A stretch of 64,000 nt of DNA from Desulfovibrio sp. (GTDB lineage Bacteria; Desulfobacterota; Desulfovibrionia; Desulfovibrionales; Desulfovibrionaceae): positions 23,482 through 87,481 of the forward strand of contig JACRDI010000020.1 in NCBI GenBank assembly GCA_016218665.1, written 5' to 3'. The notes under the pieces are model-generated. The model was given only the letters and a program-made list of their open reading frames with translations. It searched no databases and was not told where the DNA came from. The position numbers and the translations under genes are program-made. Below, in pieces: positions 39,258 through 48,075 of this stretch (the stretch's first letter is position 1; each line of letters begins with the position of its first letter).

Positions 39258-39884
39258 ATGGAATTTCTGCCGCACCTGCTCACCCTGGCCGCCATCATGC
39301 TGCTGGCCTGCATCAGCCCCGGCCCGGACTTCGTGGTCGTCTCCAGCCACGCCCTGGGCGGGCGCAAGGCGGGCATCCTGGTGGCCCTGGGCGTGGCCGC
39401 GGGCTGCGTGGTCTGGGCCATGCTGGCCGTCTTCGGGCTGGGGCTGGTCATCGCCCGGCTCTCCTGGCTGTACTGGCTGGTGCGCCTGGGCGGCGCGGCC
39501 TATCTGCTCTGGATGGGCGCGCGGATGCTCTGGGCGGCGCGCCATCCCGCCCAGGGGGAGGCTCCGGCCCGCCCCGCGGCAAGGCCCCTTTCGGCCCCGC
39601 AAGCCCTGCGCGCGGGCTTTCTGGTGAACATGACCAACCCCAAGGCCGTGGCCTTCTTCGGCAGCCTTTTCGTCACCGTCCTTCCGGCCTCGGCCCCTGG
39701 CTGGGTGCACTGCGCCACGGTGGGCGTGGTTGGCGTGGTCTCGGCGGGCTGGTTCTGCGTGCTGGCGCTGCTCTTTTCCGTTCCCCGCGTGCGCGGAACC
39801 TACCTGCGGCTGCGCAGGCCCGTGGACGCCCTCATGGGCGCGGCCCTGGTGGGCCTGGGCGCGAAGCTGGCCGTTTCGCGCTAG
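39258..39884 (+). CDS. LysE/RhtB-family amino acid or metabolite exporter
   Basis: The 208-residue inner-membrane protein has about six hydrophobic segments. It carries the LysE-family signature: CISPGPDFVVVSSHALGGRKAG near the start and GFLVNMTNPKAVAFF in the middle. Members export amino acids such as lysine, threonine or homoserine lactone. It is out of place among sugar genes and is preceded by a repeat element, so it was probably inserted into the cluster. I start at the ATG giving the canonical N-terminus (MEFLPHLLTL), with GAGG eight bases upstream. Confidence 0.88.
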   Translation: MEFLPHLLTLAAIMLLACISPGPDFVVVSSHALGGRKAGILVALGVAAGCVVWAMLAVFGLGLVIARLSWLYWLVRLGGAAYLLWMGARMLWAARHPAQGEAPARPAARPLSAPQALRAGFLVNMTNPKAVAFFGSLFVTVLPASAPGWVHCATVGVVGVVSAGWFCVLALLFSVPRVRGTYLRLRRPVDALMGAALVGLGAKLAVSR

Positions 39885-39985
39885 GGCGCGGACATTTCCC
39901 TCCCGGCGCTGCGGATTGACGCAAAGCGCCCGGGGACGCTACATTCGGACAAACACACGCGGCGGGCGATCCGCCGGAGGCAGCG

Positions 39986-40612
39986 ATGAAGATAGTTGTG
40001 CTGGGCGCCAACGGACACGGCCAGGTGGTGGCGGACATCCTGTTCCAGATGTGGACCAAGGGCCGCGAGATGGAGCTGGTGGGCTTTCTGGACGACGACC
40101 CCAAGCTTGGCGGCACGCGCATACTGGGCCTGCCCGTGCTGGGCAAGCTGGCGGACCTGCCCGCCACCCCGCACGACTGCGTGATCCTGGGCATAGGCGA
40201 CAACGCCGCCCGGGCCCGCGTGTACGGCGAACTGGTGCAGGCGCGCAAGCGCTTCGCCACGGCCATCCACCCCTCGGCCATCCTGGCCCCGGACGTGGTC
40301 GTGGGCGCGGGCGCGGTGCTGGCCGCAGGGGCCATCGCCAACCCCGGCGCGCGCATCGGGGAGAACGCCATCCTGAACACAGGCTCCAGCATCGACCACC
40401 ACTGCGTGCTGGGCGCGCACAGCCACGTGGCCCCGGGCGTGCACTTGGCCGGGCGCGTCACCGTGGGCGAGGGCGCGTTCGTGGGCATCGGGGCCTGCGC
40501 CGTGCAATGCGTGCAGATCGGCGCGTGGAGCACCGTGGGCGCGGGCGCGGCGGTGACCCAGGACGTGCCCGAGCGCGCCACCGTCGGCGGCGTGCCCGCC
40601 AGAGCGCTCTAG
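39986..40612 (+). CDS. pglD: PglD-like sugar N-acetyltransferase (NeuD/LbH family)
   Basis: The 208-residue enzyme has an N-terminal Rossmann-like half (VVLGANGHGQVVADIL, GFLDDDPKLGG) and a C-terminal left-handed beta-helix of hexapeptide repeats. The catalytic-type His lies in NTGSSIDHHCVLGAHSHVAPG. PglD acetylates the 4-amino group of UDP-4-amino-sugars to give UDP-diNAcBac. GGAGGCAGCG precedes the ATG. The PglE-like gene starts 15 bases after the stop, which supports the pathway assignment. Confidence 0.88.
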   Translation: MKIVVLGANGHGQVVADILFQMWTKGREMELVGFLDDDPKLGGTRILGLPVLGKLADLPATPHDCVILGIGDNAARARVYGELVQARKRFATAIHPSAILAPDVVVGAGAVLAAGAIANPGARIGENAILNTGSSIDHHCVLGAHSHVAPGVHLAGRVTVGEGAFVGIGACAVQCVQIGAWSTVGAGAAVTQDVPERATVGGVPARAL

Positions 40613-40627
40613 CCGGAGCTGGCGGCC

Positions 40628-41806
40628 ATGACCAAGCGGCCCCGCCTGTTCCTCTCCCCGCCGCACATGGGCGGCAGCGAGCAGACCCGCGTGGCCGAGG
40701 CCTTCGCCAGCAACTACATCGCGCCCCTGGGCCCCCAGGTGGACGCCTTCGAGGCGGCCTTCTCCGAATACACGGGCCTGCCGCACTGCCTGGCCGTGGC
40801 CAGCGGCACCGCGGCCATGCACCTGGCCCTGCACTGCCTGGGCGTGAAGCCGGGCGACGTGGTCCTGGCCTCAAGCCTGACCTTCATCGGCTCCGTGAGC
40901 CCGGCAAGGCAGCTGGGCGCGGAACTCTGCTTCATCGACAGCGAGCCCGGCACCTGGAACGTGGACCCGGCGCCGCTGCGCGAGGCCCTGGAGCATTACG
41001 CCGCCCAGGGCCGCCGCGTGACCGCGGTGATTCCCACGGACATCTACGGCCAGTGCGCGGACTACGCCCGCCTGCTGGACGTGTGCGCGCCCTTCCATGC
41101 GCCCGTCGTGGCCGACAGCGCCGAGAGCATGGGCGCGCGCTACGGGCAGGGCCCGAACACGGGAGAGGCAGCCTGCCACGCCGGGGCCTGGCCGGGGCTG
41201 GCCGCCAGCATCTTCTCCTTCAACGGCAACAAGATCCTGACCACCTCCGGCGGGGGCATGCTGGCCTCCCATGACAAGAAACTCATCGAGCACGCGCGCA
41301 AGCTCTCGCAGCAGGCGCGCGAGCCCGCGCCCCACTACGAGCACGCGGAGCTTGGCTACAACTACCGCCTGAGCAACCTGCTGGCGGCCGTGGGCCTGGG
41401 CCAGCTGGAGGCCCTGGAGGCCCGCGTGGCCCAGAAGCGGCGCATCTTCCGCTGGTACCGGGAGCTTCTGGGCGATGTTCCGGGCCTGTCCTTCATGCCC
41501 GAGGCCGCCACCGGCAAGGCCAACCGCTGGCTCACGGTGATCCAGCTTGCCGTGGACTGCGGAAGCGCGCCGGAGGCCGTGCGCCTGGCCCTGGAGGCCG
41601 AGGACATCGAGTCCCGCCCGGTGTGGAAGCCCATGCACCTGCAGCCGGTGTTCGCGGGCTGCCGCGTCTTCGGCGGAGGCGTCAGCGAGGCGCTTTTCAC
41701 GCGCGGGCTCTGCCTGCCCTCGGGCACGGCCATGGGGCGCGAGGACGTGGAGCGCGTGGCGGGCATCGTGAAAGCTGTCGTGGTCAAGGGCAAAGGCCGA
41801 GACTGA
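40628..41806 (+). CDS. pglE: PglE-like UDP-4-keto-6-deoxy-sugar aminotransferase (DegT family)
   Basis: This 392-residue PLP enzyme is the second DegT-family protein of the cluster. The PLP lysine sits in SFNGNKILTTSGGGML, the wording typical of PglE (SYNGNK). LFLSPPHMGGSEQ at the N-terminus also matches that subgroup, as does IPTDIYGQCADY. It would aminate C4 of UDP-2-acetamido-4-keto-2,4,6-trideoxyglucose. Its stop overlaps the PglF ATG (TGATG), so expression is coupled. Confidence 0.9.
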   Translation: MTKRPRLFLSPPHMGGSEQTRVAEAFASNYIAPLGPQVDAFEAAFSEYTGLPHCLAVASGTAAMHLALHCLGVKPGDVVLASSLTFIGSVSPARQLGAELCFIDSEPGTWNVDPAPLREALEHYAAQGRRVTAVIPTDIYGQCADYARLLDVCAPFHAPVVADSAESMGARYGQGPNTGEAACHAGAWPGLAASIFSFNGNKILTTSGGGMLASHDKKLIEHARKLSQQAREPAPHYEHAELGYNYRLSNLLAAVGLGQLEALEARVAQKRRIFRWYRELLGDVPGLSFMPEAATGKANRWLTVIQLAVDCGSAPEAVRLALEAEDIESRPVWKPMHLQPVFAGCRVFGGGVSEALFTRGLCLPSGTAMGREDVERVAGIVKAVVVKGKGRD

Positions 41807-43665
41807 TGCTCTGCAATCCCCGGAACCGGCACTTCTATTTCATGCTCGCGGCCGAGGCCGGCTGCTTCGCCGCGGCCCTGGCCCTGGCCTACCTGCTGCG
41901 CTTCGACTTCAGCCTGCCGGGGTTCTACGCCGCGCAGCTTGGGGCCATGCTCCTGTGGGCGCTGCCGCTGAAGCTCGGCGTGTTCCTGGCCTTCGGCCTG
42001 TACCGGGGCATGTGGCGCTACACCAGCCTGGAGGACTTCAAGCGCCTGGCCGAGGCCGTGCTCCTGTCCTCGGCCCTGGTGGTGGCCTGCGTGGCCTACG
42101 CATACGGCTTCGCGGGCTTCTCGCGCGCGGTGCTGGCCCTGGATGGCATGCTCACCCTGCTCTTCACCGCCGGCCTGCGCCTGGGCATCCGCATGCTCTA
42201 CTCCGCCGGGCGGGGGCAGGCTTCCGGTCCGGCGCGGCGGGTGCTGGTCATCGGCGCGGGGGGCCTGGGCGAGCGCCTGCTGCGCGAGATCACCCAGAGC
42301 CCGGACCTGAACCTGCAGGTGGCGGGCTTTCTGGACGACGACCCGGACAAGCTGGGGCGCTCGCTCCACGGACGCGAGGTGCTTGGCGGCGTGGCCGACC
42401 TGCCCCGCGTGGCCGCGGCGCACGGGGCCGAGGAGCTCATCATCGCCGTGTCCCGCGCCAGCGCGGCGGAAATGCGCCGCATCATCGAGGCGTGCAAGGC
42501 CTCCGGCCTGCCGCACCGCATCCTGCCCGGCACCGGGCAGCTGCTGGACGGCAAGGCCGTGCTGACCCTGCGCCCCGTGGACTACCTGGACCTGCTGGGC
42601 CGCAGCGAGGTGGCCCTGGACCAGGAGGGCCTGCGCGGCATTTTGACCGGAAAGACGGTGCTGGTGACCGGCTGCGGCGGGTCCATCGGCTCGGAACTGT
42701 GCCGGCAGGTGGCGCAGTTCGCCCCCGCGCGGCTGGTGCTGGTGGATGCCAGCGAATACAACCTCTACGCCATCGCCGGGGAGCTGGAGGCCGAGCGCCC
42801 GGAGACGCCCCTTTTCCGCGTGCTGGGCAGCGTGGCCGACGCCCCCCTCATGGACGCGGTGCTGGCCGAGCACAAACCGTCGCTGGTGCTGCACGCGGCG
42901 GCCTACAAGCACGTGCCCATGCTGGAGGAGAACCCCTGGGCCGCCGTGGCCAACAACATCCGGGGCACGCGCGTGCTCATGGAGGCGGCCGTGCGCCACG
43001 GCGTGGCCCGCTTCGTCACCGTGTCCACGGACAAGGCCGTGAACCCGGCCAGCGTCATGGGCGCCAGCAAGCGCGTCACCGAGCTGCTCATGGCCGCGCA
43101 TGCGGGCGCGCGGACGCGCTTCTCCGCCGTGCGCTTCGGCAACGTGGTGGGCTCGTCCGGCTCGGTGGTGCCGCTCTTCCGCAGGCAGATAGAGGCCGGC
43201 GGCCCGGTGACCGTGACCCACCCGGACATGACCCGCTACTTCATGAGCATCGCCGAGGCCTGCCAGCTCATCCTGCAGGCCGCGGCCATGGACGGCGCGC
43301 CGGAGACGGGCGGCGACATCTACGTGCTCAAGATGGGCGAACCCGTGCGCATCGTGGACCTGGCCCGCGACCTCATCCGCCTCTCCGGCCGGGAGCCCGG
43401 CGTGGACGTGGACATCGTCTTCACCGGCCTGCGGCCCGGCGAGAAGCTCGCCGAGGAGCTGGTGGGAGACGGCGAGGAGGTGGTGCCCACCGGGCACGAG
43501 AAGATTTTGGTGCTGCGCGGGCGCGGAGCAAACGCCCCGGACCCGGCCCGGCTGGACGCCCTGCTGGCGGCCCTGGACCACGCGGCGGCGCGACGCGACG
43601 GAGACGCGGTGCGGGCCCTGCTGGAGCGCCTGGTGCCGGAGTACAGGACGCCCCCCCAGGGCTGA
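41806..43665 (+). CDS. pglF: PglF-like membrane nucleotide-sugar 4,6-dehydratase
   Basis: The 619-residue enzyme has an N-terminal membrane region of about four helices (residues 12-125), a first nucleotide-binding fold (VLVIGAGGLGERLLREI), and a C-terminal SDR domain. The SDR domain carries TGCGGSIGSELCRQV and the catalytic VSTDKAVNPASVMGASKR, where Thr/Asp/Lys replace the usual Tyr/Lys as in PglF. It would convert UDP-GlcNAc to the 4-keto-6-deoxy sugar, the first step of bacillosamine synthesis. It ends the cluster; no polymerase, flippase or oligosaccharyltransferase follows. Confidence 0.92.
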   Translation: MLCNPRNRHFYFMLAAEAGCFAAALALAYLLRFDFSLPGFYAAQLGAMLLWALPLKLGVFLAFGLYRGMWRYTSLEDFKRLAEAVLLSSALVVACVAYAYGFAGFSRAVLALDGMLTLLFTAGLRLGIRMLYSAGRGQASGPARRVLVIGAGGLGERLLREITQSPDLNLQVAGFLDDDPDKLGRSLHGREVLGGVADLPRVAAAHGAEELIIAVSRASAAEMRRIIEACKASGLPHRILPGTGQLLDGKAVLTLRPVDYLDLLGRSEVALDQEGLRGILTGKTVLVTGCGGSIGSELCRQVAQFAPARLVLVDASEYNLYAIAGELEAERPETPLFRVLGSVADAPLMDAVLAEHKPSLVLHAAAYKHVPMLEENPWAAVANNIRGTRVLMEAAVRHGVARFVTVSTDKAVNPASVMGASKRVTELLMAAHAGARTRFSAVRFGNVVGSSGSVVPLFRRQIEAGGPVTVTHPDMTRYFMSIAEACQLILQAAAMDGAPETGGDIYVLKMGEPVRIVDLARDLIRLSGREPGVDVDIVFTGLRPGEKLAEELVGDGEEVVPTGHEKILVLRGRGANAPDPARLDALLAALDHAAARRDGDAVRALLERLVPEYRTPPQG

Positions 43666-44072
43666 AGCCCGGCCCTCGGGACTGGCCCTGCAGGCCCTGT
43701 CCCCGCCGCCGCGCGTCGCCCGTTCCCCCGCCAAGCGCCGCTGTGCTCACGTCCGCCGCGCGCCACGGCGGGAACCTTGCCCGCGCCGGGCATGCCACCG
43801 AAGGGAAGCCCGCTCCCGCTCTCGCTGCTGGCGTCCCTCGCTGTTCCGGCTTCTGTCCGTTGGCTCCTGCCCGTAGGCTCTGTTCACAGCCCCTTCCCCC
43901 TACGCCAGCGTTCGACTTCGATTCCGACCGCTGGTCAGTGGTGGGTGCCCGTGGCCGGGGCCGGCAATGGGCCGCCGCAGCGCCCGCCCGCCATGAGGAA
44001 GCCTCCCGCACGCTGCCCGTGCGCGCGGGAATGCGCTGCCCGGCATTCAATCTCCTTGTGCCGCAGGCCATG
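43666..44072. other. Non-coding stretch downstream of the glycan cluster
   Basis: About 400 bases between pglF and the convergent chemoreceptor gene have no supported gene. A 98-codon plus-strand frame (43777-44073) has Pro/Arg/Ser-rich composition, no ribosome site and no recognisable domain. No terminator with a T-run is obvious right after pglF. Confidence 0.5.
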
Positions 44073-44109
44073 AAAAAGGCCCCCTCCGGACGTGCCGGAA
44101 GGGGCCTTT
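44073..44109 (-). terminator. Terminator of the Cache chemoreceptor gene
   Basis: A 9-bp stem (AAAGGCCCC / GGGGCCTTT), continued after one mismatch by TCCGG / CCGGA, is flanked on the left by AAAAA, giving a U-tract on the minus strand. It lies 19 bases beyond the chemoreceptor stop. Confidence 0.9.
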
Positions 44110-44127
44110 GGTTTCCCTTGGGCCGGG

Positions 44128-46155
44128 CTAGGAGGCCTTGAGATCGCCGATGAGCTGGCGGAGCTCCGCGGCCATGCGCGCCAGCTCGCCGATGGCGGCC
44201 ACTGACTGGTTCATGCCCTCGGCGGTCTCCGAGGCCACGCGGTTCACTTCCTCGATGGCGGCGCTGATCTTCTCGGACACGCCGGACTGTTCCTCGGCCG
44301 CGCCGGCGATGCCCTGCACCTGCTCGGCGTTGCTCCTGGAGATGACCACGATCTCCTCCAGGGCCTGGGCGCTCTCGTTGGAATGGCTGGTGGCCTCGCC
44401 TATGGCCTGGGCCACGCTGTCCATGCTGCCGATGTTCTTGCGGCTGGACTCCTGGATGGCGCGGATGTTCTCGCCCACTTCCTTGGTGGCGCCCATGGTC
44501 TTCTCGGCCAGCTTGCGCACTTCGTCGGCCACCACGGCGAAGCCGCGGCCGGCGTCGCCCGCGCGGGCGGCCTCAATGGCGGCGTTCAGCGCCAGCAGGT
44601 TGGTCTGGTCGGCGATGTCGTTGATGACGTTCATGACCTGGCCGATGGCCTGGGCCTGCATGCCCAGCTGTTCCATGTTCTCCTTCAGCTGCACGGCAAT
44701 GGAGTTGACGTTGCCGATGGCCTGCTGGGAGCGGCGCACCACGTCGGAGCCGCCGGAGGCCTTGTTCTTGGCCGTGTCGGCAGAGGAGGCGACCTCTCCC
44801 GCCTGGCGCGCCACGGAGATGACCGAGGCGTTCATCTGCTCCATGGCGGAGGCGGTTTCGGCCACGCGATCGCGCTGCAGGTCCATGCCGCGGCTCATGA
44901 GCTCCACCTGGGCGGAGAGCTCCTCGGAACTGGAGGTGATGCGCTCCACGATCTCCTCAAGCTTGCCCGCGGCGTCGAGCATGCCTTCGCGCTTGGCGCT
45001 CTCGGCCTGGAGCTTGGCCTCCAGGGCCTCCTTGGTGGCGAGTTCCGCCTCGCAGGCCTTGCTGTCCGCAGCCTTGGTGCTGGCCTCGGCCTCCAGGATC
45101 TTGGCCTTGAGGTTGGCCGTCATGGTGCGCAGGGCCTCGGCCAGGGTGTGGGTCTCGTCGTTGGAGGTGACGTGGAGTTCGGCGTCCAGGTTGCCCTTGG
45201 CGGCGTTGTGCGCGTAGTCGATGGTCTGCAGGATGGGCCTGACCAGGGCCTTGGAGACGAGGAAGCCCACGATGAGCATGACGAGGCCCACGGCGATTGT
45301 GGAGCCCAGGCTCGAAAGGTGGGTTTCGGTCAGCACGCGTTCGATGAACGCCCGCCTCTGGCCGATGAAGAACATGCCGGCGTTCTTGCCGTTCACGTCC
45401 ACGATGGGCCAGTAGGCGGTGTTGTAGGCCACGCCGAGGATGTTGTTGCTGCCCAGGTAGCGCTTGCCATTCTTGAGGACGGATTCGAGCACGGCGGGGT
45501 TGTCCATCTTGGTGCCCACCGCGCGCTTGCCTTCCTTCATGATGGTCGTGGAGATGCGCGTGTCGTCCTGGAAGAGCGTGCACTCAAGCCCCAGGGTCTT
45601 CTTGATCTGGTCCACGAAGCGGTCGCTGGAGAGGGTGAAGCCGGGGGTGATGACGCCCACGATCTCGTCGCCCTTGCGCACCGGGTAGCCCGCGCGCAGG
45701 GAGAACTTGACCACGGTGCCCTGCTCCACGCCGACGGTGACCTCGCCCTTGAGGGCCTTCTGCACGTTCACCTGGTTGGCGACGCTGTCTCCCACCTTGT
45801 CGGAGTGGCCGCGGGCGATGCACTTGCCCGTGCGGTCGGAGATGGTGATGGATTCGAGTCCGGTCTCGGCCATGGCCTTCTTGGCGTAGGCCTGCAGCCA
45901 GGCCGTGTCGCCCTCGGCCATGGCTTTTATGACATGCGGATTGCTGGCCATGTGGAAGCCGTTGGCCAGGAGGTTCTTCTTCTGGGCCTCGAACTGCTCG
46001 CTGACGATATCGGCGCGGATGCCGACCTCGTTGATGTTCTGCTCATCCAGCGTGTTGGTCAGGAAATAGCGGTTGGCGGCGTAATTTCCGCCGCCCACGA
46101 GCATGACGGTGAGAAATACCAGTCCGGTGATTTTCATCAGCAAGGTAAAGCGCAT
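44128..46155 (-). CDS. Methyl-accepting chemotaxis protein with periplasmic Cache domain
   Basis: The 675-residue chemoreceptor has TM1 (about 5-28) and TM2 (about 290-312). They enclose a Cache-type ligand-binding domain of about 260 residues ([53 protein letters not shown]), resembling the single-Cache fusion group. HAMP (about 313-365) and a signalling domain with [20 protein letters not shown] follow. The ligand is unknown. GAGGAGGCCTCA precedes the ATG chosen here. A start 13 codons upstream lacks such a site. It is the second receptor of the window but differs from the CZB receptor in its sensor. Confidence 0.92.
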   Translation of the reverse strand: MRFTLLMKITGLVFLTVMLVGGGNYAANRYFLTNTLDEQNINEVGIRADIVSEQFEAQKKNLLANGFHMASNPHVIKAMAEGDTAWLQAYAKKAMAETGLESITISDRTGKCIARGHSDKVGDSVANQVNVQKALKGEVTVGVEQGTVVKFSLRAGYPVRKGDEIVGVITPGFTLSSDRFVDQIKKTLGLECTLFQDDTRISTTIMKEGKRAVGTKMDNPAVLESVLKNGKRYLGSNNILGVAYNTAYWPIVDVNGKNAGMFFIGQRRAFIERVLTETHLSSLGSTIAVGLVMLIVGFLVSKALVRPILQTIDYAHNAAKGNLDAELHVTSNDETHTLAEALRTMTANLKAKILEAEASTKAADSKACEAELATKEALEAKLQAESAKREGMLDAAGKLEEIVERITSSSEELSAQVELMSRGMDLQRDRVAETASAMEQMNASVISVARQAGEVASSADTAKNKASGGSDVVRRSQQAIGNVNSIAVQLKENMEQLGMQAQAIGQVMNVINDIADQTNLLALNAAIEAARAGDAGRGFAVVADEVRKLAEKTMGATKEVGENIRAIQESSRKNIGSMDSVAQAIGEATSHSNESAQALEEIVVISRSNAEQVQGIAGAAEEQSGVSEKISAAIEEVNRVASETAEGMNQSVAAIGELARMAAELRQLIGDLKAS

Positions 46156-46635
46156 TGAGGCCTCCTCGAAGAAGGGAACGGGAAAAGCCCGCAAGCTGCC
46201 CGGCCTGGTCCACGCCGCCGGGGGGAGGGTTCATGGTCTGCGCAAAACGCGCCAGTTCACCACTGCCTCACCCAGATCCTTGACCTGGAATTATGCTGAA
46301 TTATCGGTCACGCTACTCCAGAGCTATAGAATTTGGAACCCGGAAATAACGTGGGAGCCACACTTTACGTAGTTATTGATTTCGTAGCTCGTGAAATTGT
46401 GCACGATACCCCCCGCCAGTCGACAATTCCCACACAAATGGACTGATCTTGCCGATTCGTCCAGTCGAACAGCTCCTGTCTTTATGGATAGAGTATTGCT
46501 TTCGCCAAGATATCAGGTTAGCAATACTCGCATAAGCTCACTCAATCCATTTTCTGGACCGGCGGGGCAGAAGCATCCGCGGCAGCGCTATGCGACCGCA
46601 GGGGGGCCCACTTGCGCGTCGGCGGAGGCAGCACC
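46156..46635. promoter_or_regulatory. AT-rich divergent intergenic region with a 10-bp inverted repeat
   Basis: This 480-base gap drives a minus-strand chemoreceptor and a plus-strand methyltransferase. From about 46280 to 46560 it is distinctly AT-rich. At 46491-46529 it contains perfect 10-base arms GAGTATTGCT / AGCAATACTC around a 19-base loop. I see no gene in it. The arms could be an operator, an RNA hairpin in the methyltransferase leader or a remnant of inserted DNA. Confidence 0.5.
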
Positions 46636-48060
46636 ATGTCCGAACTCGTCCTGTACATCCCCGCCGCCCACACTCCCCGGCTCTACCCCTTTGTGGCCCG
46701 CGCGGCCAAGGGCCTGGCCAAGCCCGTCCGCGAGCGGACGGTGCCCCGGATCCGCCTTTCGGACCTGCGCTGCCTGGACGTGCGGATGCACGGCTCGCTG
46801 GAGCGGGTGCGCATGCCTCTGGTCTATCCCTTCATCCGCACCGATGCGCCGAACTTCGACCAGGCCATGCCGGGACCGCACCTGCTCACCGGCCCGGACT
46901 GGCTGGTGCTGGGCCGCAACGGCTACGACCTGCAGCGCCAGCTTTCCGCCGCGCTGGAGGCACGGGCCCGGCGCGGGGAGGAAACGACTCTGCGGGTGGT
47001 GCCCTTTGCCCACATGGAAGGTCCACTCCCGCAGGAGCCCAACGAGCACGACACGGCCTTCGTCTTCCGCAAGGGGTCCGAGAACCACAACCAGCCCGGC
47101 TGGGAGCAGAACAAGGACAGGCTGCTGGAATTGCCCGAGGAAGCCTGGAACGAGGTGGGAATCTCCAACACCGCGGACCTGGTCCACGTTTTCGACGAGG
47201 CCCTGTCGCGGCTGGCGCCGGAATCGCCCCGGCTCATACTGGATGTGGGCTGCGGCCTGGGGCAGGTGACGCGCAGCCTCGCCCTGCGCTACCCCGGGGC
47301 CGAGGTGGTGGGCATAGACGCCAGCGAGGAAGCCTGCGCCGTGGCCGCCAAGGCCTTCCCCCTGCCGAACCTGAGCTTCAAGGCCGTGGACTTCGCCAAT
47401 CCCCTTCCCTTTTCGCCGGGCCAGGCGGACATCATCGTCTCCACCAACGCCGTGCCCTACGCAGCCGACCAGCTCGGCTTCGCCAGGGAGCTCTTCACGC
47501 TGCTCGCGCCCGGCGGCCTGCTGCTGAACCATTGCCGGGCCGAGGAATCGCAGCATTTCTGGGATTTTCCCAAAAGCCTTGGCCTGCCCACCAATGTGCA
47601 GATCTTCCTGTGCGACTGGTTCGCGGCGGCGCAGGAGGCCGGGCTGAAGACCGAGGTTGCGAGCGTTCCCGTCGGCATGGCCGCCCACTTTTTCGCGCCA
47701 TCGGGAAGCAAGGCCTTCGCCACCCCGCTGATGGACTACGCCGACAGCCGCCGCCACGAGCCGTCCCTGTCCTACGACCCCTGGTTCAGCCACGTGCTGC
47801 TGGCCCACAGCGCGCGCGCGCGCCAGGCCGAGACAGCCGCCCTGCCGCTGGAACAGAACCACCTGGCGCGCCTGAGCCGCCTGCTGAACAGCGTGCTCCG
47901 CGCACCCGCAAAGATGAAGGAAGCGGCCATCGTGGCCTGGATATGCACGGCGCGGGAACTGACGCTGGTGCCGGAAGTGGTGGAGTTCTTCGAGGCGGTG
48001 CTGCCCGAGAGCGCCACGGTGCTGCGCATGGTGCTGGGCACCACCCTCGGAGCGGTCTAG
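46636..48060 (+). CDS. SAM-dependent methyltransferase with unrecognised N-terminal half
   Basis: The 474-residue protein has a class I methyltransferase domain in about residues 185-330 (LILDVGCGLGQVTRSLA motif I, VVGIDASEEAC motif II, PFSPGQADIIVSTNAVPYA motif IV). The N-terminal 180 residues (starting MSELVLYIPAAHTP) and the C-terminal 120 residues do not match a family I know. GGAGGCAGCACC precedes the ATG. It stands alone, convergent with the GlrR-type gene, behind an AT-rich gap. The substrate cannot be inferred. Confidence 0.8.
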   Translation: MSELVLYIPAAHTPRLYPFVARAAKGLAKPVRERTVPRIRLSDLRCLDVRMHGSLERVRMPLVYPFIRTDAPNFDQAMPGPHLLTGPDWLVLGRNGYDLQRQLSAALEARARRGEETTLRVVPFAHMEGPLPQEPNEHDTAFVFRKGSENHNQPGWEQNKDRLLELPEEAWNEVGISNTADLVHVFDEALSRLAPESPRLILDVGCGLGQVTRSLALRYPGAEVVGIDASEEACAVAAKAFPLPNLSFKAVDFANPLPFSPGQADIIVSTNAVPYAADQLGFARELFTLLAPGGLLLNHCRAEESQHFWDFPKSLGLPTNVQIFLCDWFAAAQEAGLKTEVASVPVGMAAHFFAPSGSKAFATPLMDYADSRRHEPSLSYDPWFSHVLLAHSARARQAETAALPLEQNHLARLSRLLNSVLRAPAKMKEAAIVAWICTARELTLVPEVVEFFEAVLPESATVLRMVLGTTLGAV

Positions 48061-48075
48061 GCGGGCTGGGCCGGG

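Noticed and set aside
43777..44073. A 98-codon plus-strand frame after pglF.
   Set aside because: No ribosome site, Pro/Arg/Ser-rich composition, no domain, and it runs into the chemoreceptor terminator.
46156..46300. Sigma-54 promoter (TGGCGCG...TTTGCGC) for the Cache chemoreceptor.
   Set aside because: The GG and GC elements are 8 rather than 10 bases apart, which is outside the allowed spacing.
46391..46635. Plus-strand open frame through the AT-rich gap before the methyltransferase.
   Set aside because: Codon use differs from all genes here, it is out of frame with the methyltransferase and it has no ribosome site.
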